Source: Tissierellia bacterium (GTDB lineage Bacteria; Bacillota; Clostridia; Tissierellales; Tepidimicrobiaceae). From it: a DNA stretch of 35,186 nucleotides. Under the pieces are notes generated by a model. That model saw only the letters and a list, made by a program, of their open reading frames with translations, had not been told where the DNA came from and made no database searches. How positions within the stretch are numbered: the stretch's first letter is position 1; the number at the start of each line of letters is the position of its first letter. A program made the translations under genes and the position numbers. Shown here in pieces: positions 17,409-26,046 of the stretch. The stretch covers positions 1-35,186 of the forward strand of contig JAAYFE010000058.1 of NCBI GenBank assembly GCA_012728365.1, written 5' to 3'.

Positions 17409-18086
17409 ATGAATAGGAGGATATATAATAGAAAGTATAGGGGAATTATAAATTTTTTCAAAGCTAGATTTAATTTGAAAAGGCAGTTAAAGAATATAAT
17501 AGGTGTAATTATAATACTGATTTTATTATTATTTTTAAAAATACTTAATAATAGCATAACTGATAATATAATACAAATTATTTATAATGGCCTAAATTAC
17601 AAATTTAGTTTAAAGGAAGATGGAAAAGCTATATTAGATTATAGTAAGCGGGCTCTTACTTTTCCAGAAAGGGCCTTAACAGTATTTAATTTTACAGATA
17701 CTGTTAGGTATAATCCACCTATTAAAGGTACCATATATAAGCCCTTTGGTGAAATTAGATATCTAGATGGAAGAGTTGATTATAACAATGGTATAGACAT
17801 TATACCAAAAGAAGAAAAAGAAACAGTTACTATAGAAGAGGGCATTGTTGAAAAAATAGAAGATAGGGATACAAAGGGCTATTTTGTAACAGTAAATCAT
17901 GAAAGCTTTAAAACTGTTTATGGGTACTTAACAAAGCTATATGTAAAAGAAGGGGAAAGTTTAAATCCAGGAACTAAAATTGGTACCTTAGGTACAAGTA
18001 AGGATGGAAACATGTATCTTCACTTTGAATTATGGGTTGATGGTAATCCTGTAAATCCTCTAGATTATTTAAATTTTGGAAACTAA
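17409..18086 (+). CDS. SpoIVFA-like membrane protein with degenerate M23 peptidase domain
   Basis: 225 aa: a basic cytoplasmic N-terminus, one transmembrane helix (about 35-48) and a C-terminal LytM/M23-like domain (about 105-225). Zinc ligands are largely lost: the HxGxD motif reads NNGID (N126, D130), the YGH motif reads YGY, and HLH reads YLH (only H205 left). It is therefore unlikely to be an active peptidase. Its place between the min and rplU genes matches SpoIVFA of Bacillus, an inactive M23 protein that holds the sigma-K processing protease SpoIVFB. No spoIVFB follows here. ATG 17409 is chosen by AAGGTGG; a GTG at 17397 overlaps that site. Another M23-type division or sporulation scaffold is possible. 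Confidence 0.7.
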   Translation: MNRRIYNRKYRGIINFFKARFNLKRQLKNIIGVIIILILLLFLKILNNSITDNIIQIIYNGLNYKFSLKEDGKAILDYSKRALTFPERALTVFNFTDTVRYNPPIKGTIYKPFGEIRYLDGRVDYNNGIDIIPKEEKETVTIEEGIVEKIEDRDTKGYFVTVNHESFKTVYGYLTKLYVKEGESLNPGTKIGTLGTSKDGNMYLHFELWVDGNPVNPLDYLNFGN

Positions 18087-18118
18087 ATTAAAACTGTCAT
18101 GGACAGTTTTAATTTTTT
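18085..18118 (+). terminator. Strong intrinsic terminator after the SpoIVFA-like gene
   Basis: A 14-bp perfect A/T-flanked stem around AAACTGTC-atg-GACAGTTT followed by a T run. It starts at the stop codon. A TATAAT-like box at 18146-18151 could start the next transcript, but no clear -35 box is seen. Confidence 0.9.
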
Positions 18119-18180
18119 CTACAAAAAATATAAAATTAATGTTAATATAATATTTAGTACAGAAGAAAAGGTGGTTGGAA

Positions 18181-20022
18181 ATGATAAATAGAACTAGTTT
18201 TGATCAAGTATTAAAAAAAGCTGAAAAACCAGCAAGATATATAGGTATGGAAAAAAATTCTATCAGCAAGGATTTAAGCACAGTTGATATAAAATTTGCT
18301 TTTGCCTTTCCAGATGTATATGAAGTTGGTATGTCCCATTTAGGTCTTCATATATTGTATAATTTGCTAAACAATGAAGATTATATAGCCTGTGAAAGAG
18401 TGTTTGCTCCATGGATTGACATGGAAAATGAAATGAGGAAGGAAGGTATTCCTCTATATACTCTGGAAAATAAAGAACCTATAAAAAACTTTGATTTTAT
18501 AGGTTTCACCCTTCAATACGAAATGAGTTATACAAATATAATAAATATGCTGGATTTAGGTAATATACCTATATTTTCAAAGGACAGGAAAGAAGATGAT
18601 CCTTTAGTAATTGCAGGAGGACCATGTGCGTATAATCCTGAACCTATTGCAGATTTTATAGATTTATTTGTAATAGGTGAAGGAGAAGAGATTGTACTGG
18701 AAATAATGGAACTTTATAGGCAATTTAAATTAAATGGATATAAAAGGGATGAATTTTTACAAGAGGTAAGCAAAATTGAAGGGGTTTATGTACCTAAGTT
18801 CTATAAGGTATATTATAAAGAAGATAATACTATAGAAAGAATGGAACCATTAATTGATGGAATTCCTCAGATTATAAATAAACGAATTATAAAGGATTTA
18901 GACAAGTCATATTATCCAGAAAAAATAATAGTTCCCTTTATAGAAACAGTCCATGATCGAATACCATTAGAAATTTTTAGAGGATGTACTAGAGGTTGTA
19001 GATTTTGTCAAGCTGGAATGATATATAGGCCAGTACGGGAAAAGGAAGTAGATACCTTATTGGAACTGGCTGAAAAATTAGTTAATAGTACTGGCTATGC
19101 AGACATATCCTTGACAAGCCTTAGTTCCTGTGCTTATTCCCAACTACAGCTTTTAGTTACAAAGCTTATTAATAAATATAATGAAAAAAGGGTTGGAATA
19201 TCACTGCCATCATTAAGATTAGATTCCTTCAGTTTAGATATACTTAAAGAAATTGAAAAGGTAAGGAAAACTGGTCTTACTTTTGCTCCTGAAGCAGGTA
19301 GTCAAAGACTAAGGGATGTTATAAACAAAGGGGTTACAGAAAAAGATTTGGAAACAGCAGTGTCCTATGCTTTTGAGGAAGGCTGGTCAACTATTAAGCT
19401 TTACTTTATGATCGGTCTACCAACAGAAACTAAAGAGGACTTATTAGGAATTAAGGACCTAGGCTATAAGGTAAAAAATATATTTTTTAATTTGCCAAAG
19501 GAAAAAAGACAAGGTAATTTAAAAATAACCTTAAGCGCTTCCTGCTTTGTACCAAAACCCTTTACACCCTTCCAATTGGTAGGACAAAACTCTTTAGAGG
19601 AGTTTAATGAAAAGATTAATTTTCTTAAAAATAAAATAAAAGATAAGAAAATTACCTTTAACTATCATGATCCAAAATTAAGTTTTCTTGAAGCAGTACT
19701 TGCAAGAGGCGATAGAAGATTAGGAAAAGTATTAGTCAGAGCATGGGAATTAGGTTGTAAATTTGATGGTTGGTCTGAAATTTTTGATTATGACAAGTGG
19801 ATGCAAGCCTTTGAAGAAACTGGTATATCTGCAGACTTTTATGCTTTAAGGGAAAGAAAATTTGATGAAGTAATGCCTTGGGACTTTATTGATATAGGTG
19901 TAGACAAAGCTTTCCTTATTAAGGAATATCAAAAGGCAAAAGAGGGTCTACTTACAAGGGACTGTAGGGAAGGTTGTAACAATTGTGGTATTAATAGAAG
20001 CTTTTTAGGTGGTGTGTGCTAA
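18181..20022 (+). CDS. TIGR03960-type radical SAM protein with B12-binding-like domain
   Basis: 613 aa. The N-terminal part (about 40-235) resembles a cobalamin-binding-like Rossmann domain (FAFPDVYEVGMSHLGLHIL, IAGGPCAYNPEPIADF, VIGEGEE). The radical SAM core carries CTRGCRFC with C269, C273 and C276 for the [4Fe-4S] cluster. An extra C-terminal cysteine motif DCREGCNNCG (C595, C599, C602) and a terminal cysteine C613 may bind another cluster. Substrate unknown. ATG 18181 follows AAAAGGTGG; an in-frame TTG at 18175 is less likely. It overlaps the DUF2344 gene by one base (TAATG), a pairing conserved in Clostridia and actinobacteria, and sits upstream of rng, suggesting an RNA-related role (inference). 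Confidence 0.9.
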   Translation: MINRTSFDQVLKKAEKPARYIGMEKNSISKDLSTVDIKFAFAFPDVYEVGMSHLGLHILYNLLNNEDYIACERVFAPWIDMENEMRKEGIPLYTLENKEPIKNFDFIGFTLQYEMSYTNIINMLDLGNIPIFSKDRKEDDPLVIAGGPCAYNPEPIADFIDLFVIGEGEEIVLEIMELYRQFKLNGYKRDEFLQEVSKIEGVYVPKFYKVYYKEDNTIERMEPLIDGIPQIINKRIIKDLDKSYYPEKIIVPFIETVHDRIPLEIFRGCTRGCRFCQAGMIYRPVREKEVDTLLELAEKLVNSTGYADISLTSLSSCAYSQLQLLVTKLINKYNEKRVGISLPSLRLDSFSLDILKEIEKVRKTGLTFAPEAGSQRLRDVINKGVTEKDLETAVSYAFEEGWSTIKLYFMIGLPTETKEDLLGIKDLGYKVKNIFFNLPKEKRQGNLKITLSASCFVPKPFTPFQLVGQNSLEEFNEKINFLKNKIKDKKITFNYHDPKLSFLEAVLARGDRRLGKVLVRAWELGCKFDGWSEIFDYDKWMQAFEETGISADFYALRERKFDEVMPWDFIDIGVDKAFLIKEYQKAKEGLLTRDCREGCNNCGINRSFLGGVC

Positions 20023-20732
20023 TGAACTTAAGGGTTAAATTTACAAAAAAAGGGTATTTAAAATATACTTCACATTTAGATTTAATGAGGCTATTTCAAA
20101 GAGCCTTTAGGAGAGGAAATATACCAATAAAGTATTCAGAAGGTTATAATCCTCAGCCTAAAATGTCAATTGCAAGTCCTTTAGCTTTAGGTATTGAATC
20201 AGAAGAGGAGTTTATGGATATAGAGCTGTCTAATAAGTTTCCAGAGAAAGAATTTATAAAAATAATGAATAATGAACTTCCTGAAGGAATTAAAATACTA
20301 GATGTCAAGTATGTTGATGAAAAAAAGTCACTACCTTCTATAGTTGGGTGGAGCTATTATGAAATAAGTGTTAAAACTAAAAATATGATAGATAGAAACG
20401 TAATAGAAGCTAAAATTAATAAATGGTTAAGTGAAAGGGAAATAATATTTGAAAGAATAAAATTCAAAAAAGGCAAGGAAATAAAAGAAGTTAAAAATAT
20501 AAGGCCTCTTATTGGAAATATAAGCCTTGTTAAAGATGATAAAAATATTAGTGATGATACAATAGTTTTCCGTTGCTTGTTAAAATCTGGAGATAGTGGT
20601 AATTTAAAACCTACAGACTTCCTTATAGCCATTGAAGATTACCTAAATTTGAATATAGAAATTGAGATGGCTGATATTAAAAGATTAAACATATTTGCAG
20701 AGCTAGAAGGTAAAATTCAATCACCAATGTAA
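20022..20732 (+). CDS. TIGR03936/DUF2344 radical SAM-linked protein
   Basis: 236-aa protein of the DUF2344 family, found next to or fused to TIGR03960 radical SAM proteins. The conserved N-terminal block is clear: KYTSHLDLMRLFQRAFRR, IKYSEGYNPQPKMSIASPLALG. No catalytic motif is recognised; it is probably a partner or substrate-handling subunit of the radical SAM enzyme. ATG 20022 overlaps the upstream stop (TAATG), indicating translational coupling. Confidence 0.88.
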   Translation: MNLRVKFTKKGYLKYTSHLDLMRLFQRAFRRGNIPIKYSEGYNPQPKMSIASPLALGIESEEEFMDIELSNKFPEKEFIKIMNNELPEGIKILDVKYVDEKKSLPSIVGWSYYEISVKTKNMIDRNVIEAKINKWLSEREIIFERIKFKKGKEIKEVKNIRPLIGNISLVKDDKNISDDTIVFRCLLKSGDSGNLKPTDFLIAIEDYLNLNIEIEMADIKRLNIFAELEGKIQSPM

Positions 20733-20748
20733 TTTTGGGAGAGATTAT

Positions 20749-22002
20749 ATGAATTATATATTTATAGATAAAAAAGAGGGTATAGAAAAGGTAGGTATAG
20801 TTGAAAATAATAGGCTTGTTGAATTTTATATAGATTACGATAATGAACACAAATTAGTTGGCAATATATATAGGGGCCGTGTAGTAAATGTGTTGCCAGG
20901 AATGGAGGCTGCTTTTGTCGATATAGGAGAAGGGAGAAATGCCTATTTATATATTAAAAATGTCATACCTAAGGGTAGTAAATATATAAAAGGATCTGTT
21001 AGTATAAATGATTTAATTAAAAATGGCCAAGAAATTATAGTACAGGTTATAAAGGAACCTATAAACAATAAGGGAGCTAAGGTAACAGCTCATGTAACCT
21101 TACCTGGAAGATTCATAGTTCTAACACCTTTTTCAAAAAAAATAAGTGTATCTAGGAAAATAGATAATACAAAAGAAATAGAGAGATTAAAAAATATAGG
21201 ACAAAAAATACAGGTTGATGATATAGGTATGATTTTTAGAACCAGATCAGAGGAGGTTCCTGAAGATATAATAACTGATGAGTATTATAGATTAATATCC
21301 TTATATAGGAAAATTGAAAGGGAAAAAAATTATCTACCCTGTCCAAAATTAATATATAAGGAAATGGATCTGGCCCATAAAATTATAAGGGATAGTTTTA
21401 GTGAGGAAATTGAAAAGGTTATAGTAAATAATAAAGACAAGTACAAAAGCTTATTAGAATATGTAAATATGATATGTCCCTATTTAAGAGATAGGATATA
21501 TTACGATGAAGAATTTGATATATTATATAATGAAACTATAATGAAGGGCATAAATACGGCCTTAAATAGGAAAGTTCATCTAAAAAATGGTGGATATATT
21601 GTAATTGATGAGACAGAAGCCTTAACAGCAATAGATGTTAACACAGGAAAATTTATTGGCAAAAAAGATTTAGAGGATACTGTAGTACAAACTAATTTAG
21701 AAGCTTGCGAAGAAATTGCACGGCAAATAAGATTAAGAGATATTAGCGGTATAATTATTATTGATTTTATTGATATGAAAAAGGATTCTGATATTACTTT
21801 AGTGCTTGAAAAGCTAAAAAAAGACTTAAAAGGTGATAGAAATAGGGCTAATATAGTCGATATTACTAAGCTTGGACTTGTTGAATTAACAAGAAAGAAA
21901 ATAAGAAATAGCCTAAGCGTTAATTTTATTAAAAAGTGTCCTAATTGTGATGGAAGGGGCAAAATATTGGAAACTTTTATTGACAAAAGCTCAAATTTCT
22001 GA
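20749..22002 (+). CDS. rng: Ribonuclease E/G family protein (RNase G)
   Basis: Endoribonuclease of the RNase E/G family. 417 aa: an N-terminal S1-like RNA-binding domain ([27 protein letters not shown]), a 5'-sensor/RNase H-like region, and the DNase I-like catalytic part with IDVNTGKF and [14 protein letters not shown] containing the metal-binding Asp residues. A zinc-link type CPNCDGRGK is close to the C-terminus. It lacks the long scaffold tail of RNase E. The 3' end contains the promoter for rplU. Confidence 0.94.
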   Translation: MNYIFIDKKEGIEKVGIVENNRLVEFYIDYDNEHKLVGNIYRGRVVNVLPGMEAAFVDIGEGRNAYLYIKNVIPKGSKYIKGSVSINDLIKNGQEIIVQVIKEPINNKGAKVTAHVTLPGRFIVLTPFSKKISVSRKIDNTKEIERLKNIGQKIQVDDIGMIFRTRSEEVPEDIITDEYYRLISLYRKIEREKNYLPCPKLIYKEMDLAHKIIRDSFSEEIEKVIVNNKDKYKSLLEYVNMICPYLRDRIYYDEEFDILYNETIMKGINTALNRKVHLKNGGYIVIDETEALTAIDVNTGKFIGKKDLEDTVVQTNLEACEEIARQIRLRDISGIIIIDFIDMKKDSDITLVLEKLKKDLKGDRNRANIVDITKLGLVELTRKKIRNSLSVNFIKKCPNCDGRGKILETFIDKSSNF

Positions 22003-22008
22003 TAAAAT
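21980..22008 (+). promoter_or_regulatory. Sigma-A promoter for the rplU operon
   Basis: Perfect TTGACA, a 17-base spacer, then TAAAAT (5 of 6). It overlaps the last codons and stop of rng and lies directly ahead of the L21 leader. Confidence 0.85.
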
Positions 22009-22009
22009 T

Positions 22010-22090
22010 TTACTTCGTAAGTGGCCACTCAGTGCTGGTATTAAAGCATAGTCACCAGACACTGGTGAGACTGGTTAGAGGAGGTGTAAG
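22010..22090 (+). ncRNA. Probable ribosomal protein L21 leader RNA
   Basis: Structured leader between the promoter and the rplU ribosome binding site, with a 7-bp perfect stem TCACCAG-aca-CTGGTGA (22052-22068). A second possible pairing joins CTCAGTG-CTGG (around 22028-22038) with CCAG-CAC-TGAG elements, so alternative folds exist. Its position, size and GC content above its surroundings fit the L21 leader class that autoregulates rplU in Firmicutes. Assignment is by position and visible pairing, not by a covariance model. Confidence 0.6.
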
Positions 22091-22094
22091 TGCA

Positions 22095-22406
22095 ATGTAC
22101 GCTATAATAGAAACAGGTGGAAAACAATATAGGGTAAAAGAAGGAGATACTCTATTTGTTGAAAAACTAGAGGTTGAAGAAGGAGAAAAGGTTGAGCTGT
22201 CAAAAGTTCTTCTTATTTCAAATGATGATGGAGTTAAGGTAGGAAAGCCATATATCGATGGAGCTAAGGTAGAAGCAACAGCTCTAGAACATGGCAAAGG
22301 AAAGAAAATTATAGTATTTAAATACAAGCCTAAGAAAAACTATAGAAAGAAACAAGGACATCGTCAACCTTATACAAAAATAAAGATTGAAAAGATAGTT
22401 GGATAG
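22095..22406 (+). CDS. rplU: 50S ribosomal protein L21
   Basis: Large-subunit ribosomal protein that binds 23S rRNA. The 103-aa product begins [18 protein letters not shown] and ends with the basic [24 protein letters not shown] signature. ATG 22095 follows AGAGGAGGTG; upstream in-frame starts (22032) run into the leader RNA and are rejected. Confidence 0.98.
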   Translation: MYAIIETGGKQYRVKEGDTLFVEKLEVEEGEKVELSKVLLISNDDGVKVGKPYIDGAKVEATALEHGKGKKIIVFKYKPKKNYRKKQGHRQPYTKIKIEKIVG

Positions 22407-22408
22407 AA

Positions 22409-22756
22409 ATGACTAAAGTTACTCTTTATAGAAACAATAAGGGTTATATTGTAAGATATAAAGTTTTAGGCCATTCAGGCTATGATATTAAGGGCAAAGA
22501 TATAGTTTGTGCAGCAGTTTCATGCTTAAGCCAGACTGTATTGATAGCCTTGGTGAAGGTCTTGAATATTCCAGAAGCAGATATTGATTATTCTATAGAT
22601 GAGGATATAGGACTTTTGGATGTTAAAATTCCCCTAAATATGCCCTATGATAAATTAGAAGAAGTTAATATAGTTCTTAAAACTTTCGAGGTAGGAATTA
22701 AATCTATTATGGAGAGCTATCCAGGGTATGTTACTCTTTCATACGAGGAGGTGTAA
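22409..22756 (+). CDS. prp: Ribosomal-processing cysteine protease Prp
   Basis: Cysteine protease that removes the N-terminal extension of L27 in Firmicutes and relatives. 115 aa with the catalytic dyad H22 (GHSGY) and C34 (DIVCAAVS). It lies between rplU and rpmA with 2-base gaps on both sides, and the L27 encoded next has the matching cleavage motif. Known as ysxB in Bacillus. Confidence 0.96.
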   Translation: MTKVTLYRNNKGYIVRYKVLGHSGYDIKGKDIVCAAVSCLSQTVLIALVKVLNIPEADIDYSIDEDIGLLDVKIPLNMPYDKLEEVNIVLKTFEVGIKSIMESYPGYVTLSYEEV

Positions 22757-22758
22757 AT

Positions 22759-23049
22759 ATGATTAGATTAAACTTACAACTATTTGCTTCTAAAAAAGGA
22801 GTAGGTAGTTCAAAAAACGGTAGAGATAGTGAATCTAAAAGGCTTGGCGTTAAAAGAGGAGATGGCCAATTCGTTTTAGCAGGCAACATACTTGTAAGAC
22901 AAAGAGGCACAAAAATCCATCCTGGACATAATGTTGGAAGAGGTGGAGATGATACCCTATTTGCAAAGGTAGATGGAGTTGTTAGATTTGAAAGAAAGGG
23001 TAGAAATAAGAAGCAAGTAAGTGTTTATCCAGTTGAAGAATTAGCTTAA
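22759..23049 (+). CDS. rpmA: 50S ribosomal protein L27 with Prp-cleaved leader
   Basis: Ribosomal protein near the peptidyl transferase centre. 96 aa. The N-terminus [10 protein letters not shown] is the Firmicutes-type extension, cut by Prp after F9 to expose [15 protein letters not shown], which reaches the active site. The rest (RRGDG-like [23 protein letters not shown]) is typical. A GAGGAGGTG ribosome binding site lies in the prp 3' end. Confidence 0.98.
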   Translation: MIRLNLQLFASKKGVGSSKNGRDSESKRLGVKRGDGQFVLAGNILVRQRGTKIHPGHNVGRGGDDTLFAKVDGVVRFERKGRNKKQVSVYPVEELA

Positions 23050-23056
23050 GAATGTG

Positions 23057-23085
23057 AAGCTTACCTTAGTGGTAGGCTTTTTTTT
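23057..23085 (+). terminator. Intrinsic terminator of the rplU-prp-rpmA operon
   Basis: A 9-bp stem AAGCTTACC / GGTAGGCTT (one G-U pair), 5-base loop, followed by eight T residues. Confidence 0.93.
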
Positions 23086-23129
23086 CTGAAACATAATAAG
23101 CTTTTTAAGGGTTATAATAATACTATATA

Positions 23130-23157
23130 TTGACAGCTTAATAGTAGTTGATATAAT
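23130..23157 (+). promoter_or_regulatory. Sigma-A promoter for obg
   Basis: Perfect TTGACA and perfect TATAAT separated by 16 bases, about 30 bases upstream of the obg start. The strongest promoter match in the window. Confidence 0.9.
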
Positions 23158-23187
23158 AAAATTACCAAATTATAGAGGATGATGGTA

Positions 23188-24461
23188 ATGTTTGTTGATG
23201 TGGCAAAAATTCATTTAAAAGCAGGAAAAGGTGGAGATGGGGCAGTAGCCTTTAGAAGGGAAAAGTATGAGCCTTCAGGTGGTCCTTATGGAGGCGATGG
23301 AGGCGATGGAGGCAGTATTATACTCCAAGGGGACGAAGGCATAAGAACCCTTATGGATTTTAGATATAAACGTTCCTATAAGGCTGAGAATGGCGAAAAT
23401 GGAAGGAACAAAAAACAATATGGTAGAAAAGGTAGAGACCTAATACTTAAGGTACCTGTAGGAACACTAGTAAAAGATGCTGAAACTGGCAAAGTAATAG
23501 CCGATATAAAAGAACATAATCAACAGGTGCTAATAGTTAGAGGAAGAAAAGGAGGTAGGGGTAATGCAAAGTTTGCAACTCCTACTAGACGAGCACCTAG
23601 ATTTGCTGAACCTGGTAGAAGGGTGAAGAAAGAACTGTAATACTAGAATTAAAACTTTTAGCAGATGTTGGTTTAGTAGGTTTTCCTAATGTAGGTAAAT
23701 CAACTATATTATCAATTTTGTCTGATGCTAAACCTAAAATTGCAAACTATCATTTTACAACCTTAAAACCTAATTTAGGAGTTGTAAGAATTGACGATGA
23801 ACAAAGCTTTGTCATAGCTGATATTCCTGGACTTATAGAAGGAGCCCATAAGGGGGCTGGTTTAGGACTTGATTTTTTACGCCATATTGAAAGAACTAGA
23901 GTTTTAGTCCATGTTTTAGATGCATCAGGATTGGAAGGCAGAAATCCTATTGAAGATTTTTACAATATAAATGATGAACTTTTTAAATATAATGAGAAAT
24001 TAAAAGAAAAAGAGCAGATTATTGTGGCTAATAAGATGGATTTACCTACTTCTAAAGAATGGTTAGCTAAAATAAGGGAAGAATTTGAACCTAAGGGGTA
24101 TGAAATATATCCTATATCAGCTGCAACAAAGGAAGGCATAGATAGACTAAAATATGCAATATGGGAAGCAGTAAAAAGAATTGAAAGTAATTATGAAACC
24201 TTTGATGAAGAAATTGATATTACAGCAGAACAGCCAAAGGAAGATCCTATTATTGTCAAAAAAGAAAATGGCAAATATATTGTTGAAGGAAGTTTCGTTG
24301 AAAGATTATTGTATTCAATAAACTTTGACGATATAGAATCTGTTAGATATTTTCAAAAAGTTCTTAGAGATCAGGGCATTGTAGACAAACTAATAGAACT
24401 AGGAATTGAAGAAAATGATTCTGTATTTATATGCGGTCATGAATTTGAATTTTTTCAATAG
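23188..24461 (+). pseudogene. obg: GTPase Obg/CgtA, interrupted by a one-base frameshift
   Basis: Essential ribosome-assembly GTPase. The 5' frame from ATG 23188 (AGAGGA upstream) encodes the Gly-rich Obg domain, [19 protein letters not shown] through [10 protein letters not shown], then runs into a stop at 23638-23640. The next frame resumes with [28 protein letters not shown] and continues to 24461 with the switch II region (IADIPGLIEGAHKGAGLG), NKMD and the C-terminal OCT domain. The break is at GGG 23621-23623 (about residue 145); one more G restores PGRRGEERTV and a 424-aa protein of normal length. An ORF starting at 23718 would lack the P-loop. Loss of one G from a homopolymer through sequencing error is the simplest reading. 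Confidence 0.93.
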
Positions 24462-24488
24462 TTTTAACTATATTAAGGGAGTGTAATA

Positions 24489-24779
24489 ATGTTAACAGGA
24501 AAGCAAAGAAGTTATTTGAAAGGGCTTGCTAATAAACTAGATCCTATTTTTCAAATTGGGAAAAATGGAATTACAGAAAATTTTATTAAGCAAGTAGACG
24601 ATGCTTTAGAAAAAAGAGAGATAATAAAAATAAAAGTTTTAAATAATAGTCTTCTTGATGCAAAAGAAGTGGCAAATGAAATAGCTAAAAAAACCAATGC
24701 TGAATTTGTGCAAAGTATTGGAAATAAATTTGTATTGTATAGGGAGAGCAAAAAGAATAAGAAAATTATATTACCATGA
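24489..24779 (+). CDS. yhbY: YhbY/YqeI-family RNA-binding protein (CRM domain)
   Basis: Small pre-50S-associated RNA-binding protein with one CRM domain. The 96-aa sequence opens with LTGKQRSYLKGLANKLDPIFQIGKNGI and has the GxxG-like region and VQSIGNKFVLYRES near the end, diagnostic of the family. It starts 27 bases after obg, with GGGAGTG upstream. Confidence 0.94.
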   Translation: MLTGKQRSYLKGLANKLDPIFQIGKNGITENFIKQVDDALEKREIIKIKVLNNSLLDAKEVANEIAKKTNAEFVQSIGNKFVLYRESKKNKKIILP

Positions 24780-24825
24780 TTAAAATATAAACTTCAGACT
24801 AGGTTTCTGAAGTTTATATTTTAAT
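24779..24825 (+). terminator. Long perfect hairpin between yhbY and nadD
   Basis: A 19-bp perfect inverted repeat (24779-24797 with 24807-24825) and a 9-base loop, starting on the last base of the yhbY stop. The right arm ends in TTTTAAT, so it can act as terminator; as a near-symmetric structure it may work in both directions. nadD's ribosome binding site follows within about 10 bases. Confidence 0.7.
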
Positions 24826-24849
24826 TATATATGGAGGTAAGTATATAAG

Positions 24850-25452
24850 ATGAAAAAAATTGGTATAATGGGAGGCACCTTTGATCCAATACATATTGGC
24901 CATTTACTTATAGCAGAATATGCAAGAATTTCTTTTAAACTAGATAAAATTTTGTTTATACCTACAGGTAATCCTCCACATAAAAAGAAAAAACATATTA
25001 CATCAGATATGCATAGATATAATATGGTTTTATTAGCTACAAATTCAAATGAAAACTTTTTACTATCTACAATTGAAATGGATAGGAAAGGGGTTACTTA
25101 TACTATAGATACTATTAATGCCTTAAAATCCATATATGACAATACTGATTTTTATTTTATAATGGGTGCTGATTCCTTATTGCAGATCTATTCTTGGAAA
25201 GATTATGAGAAATTACTTAATATGTGTAAGTTTATAGTTGCAAAAAGACCTGGGTACAAAGATAATAAGCTAGATGAGGTCAAGAGTGATTTGAATTTAA
25301 AGTATAATAGTCAAATATTTATTATGGAAGGTCCCCTTTTAGATATTTCCTCATCCCAAATAAGAGAAAGGGTTAAAAAGGGTATTTCAATTACATATTT
25401 AGTACCAAGGGCAGTGGAAATATATATATATAAACACAAGCTATATAGTTAA
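24850..25452 (+). CDS. nadD: Nicotinate-nucleotide adenylyltransferase NadD
   Basis: Converts nicotinate mononucleotide and ATP to deamido-NAD+ in NAD synthesis. 200 aa with nucleotidyltransferase motifs GGTFDPIHIGHL near residue 8 and the C-terminal ISSSQIRERVKKG. FIMGADSLLQIYSWKDY is also typical. GGAGGTAA lies upstream of the ATG. First gene of nadD-yqeK-LCP-rsfS. Confidence 0.97.
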   Translation: MKKIGIMGGTFDPIHIGHLLIAEYARISFKLDKILFIPTGNPPHKKKKHITSDMHRYNMVLLATNSNENFLLSTIEMDRKGVTYTIDTINALKSIYDNTDFYFIMGADSLLQIYSWKDYEKLLNMCKFIVAKRPGYKDNKLDEVKSDLNLKYNSQIFIMEGPLLDISSSQIRERVKKGISITYLVPRAVEIYIYKHKLYS

Positions 25453-25466
25453 TAGGAGGCTAAATA

Positions 25467-26042
25467 ATGATTAAGGATTGGTTCTATGATAAACTAAAGG
25501 CAGATATTGGCATAAAAAGATTTGAACATTCATTAAGGGTAATGGAAACCAGTATTAAATTGGCTAATAGATATAACTTTTCTGTAGAAAAAGCTGCCAT
25601 TGCAGGTTTGCTTCATGATTGTGGCAAGCTTAAAGGGGAAACAAATTTATTGAAAGTCAGTAGTGATTTTGGTATAATTCTAGATAGTATGACAAAATGC
25701 AACAGTGAACTGATTCACAGCATATTAGGTGCAGCAATTGCTGAAAAGGAATATGGCATAAAAGACCAAGAAATATTAAGGGCCATTAGGTATCACACCA
25801 CTGGCCGTGAAAATATGAGTCTATTAGAAAAAATAGTTTATATAGCAGACCTAATTGAGCCAGGACGTAGCTTTGAAGGAGTAGACAAACTAAGAAGGTT
25901 AGCTTTAGAGGATCTAGATAAATGCCTTTTATATTCCTTAGATAATACGTTGAAGTTTTTAATAGAAAAGAAGAAATTAATCCATATAGATAGTATTAAA
26001 GCAAGGAACTATCTATTAATTCAAACAAGGACTACGGAGTGA
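25467..26042 (+). CDS. yqeK: HD-domain hydrolase YqeK (bis(5'-nucleosyl)-tetraphosphatase, symmetrical)
   Basis: HD-domain metal-dependent phosphohydrolase; YqeK proteins of Firmicutes split Ap4A symmetrically. 191 aa with RFEHSLRVMETSIKLA (metal-binding His), the HD motif GLLHDCGKLKG, and the later YHTTGRENMSLLEKIVYIADLIEPGR, all diagnostic. It lies 14 bases after nadD and 4 bases before the LCP gene. Confidence 0.95.
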   Translation: MIKDWFYDKLKADIGIKRFEHSLRVMETSIKLANRYNFSVEKAAIAGLLHDCGKLKGETNLLKVSSDFGIILDSMTKCNSELIHSILGAAIAEKEYGIKDQEILRAIRYHTTGRENMSLLEKIVYIADLIEPGRSFEGVDKLRRLALEDLDKCLLYSLDNTLKFLIEKKKLIHIDSIKARNYLLIQTRTTE

Positions 26043-26046
26043 TAAC

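Noticed and set aside
22032..22094. N-terminal extension of L21
   Set aside because: The extra codons lie in the structured leader, and the true start at 22095 has an ideal ribosome binding site and gives the canonical [13 protein letters not shown]-terminus.
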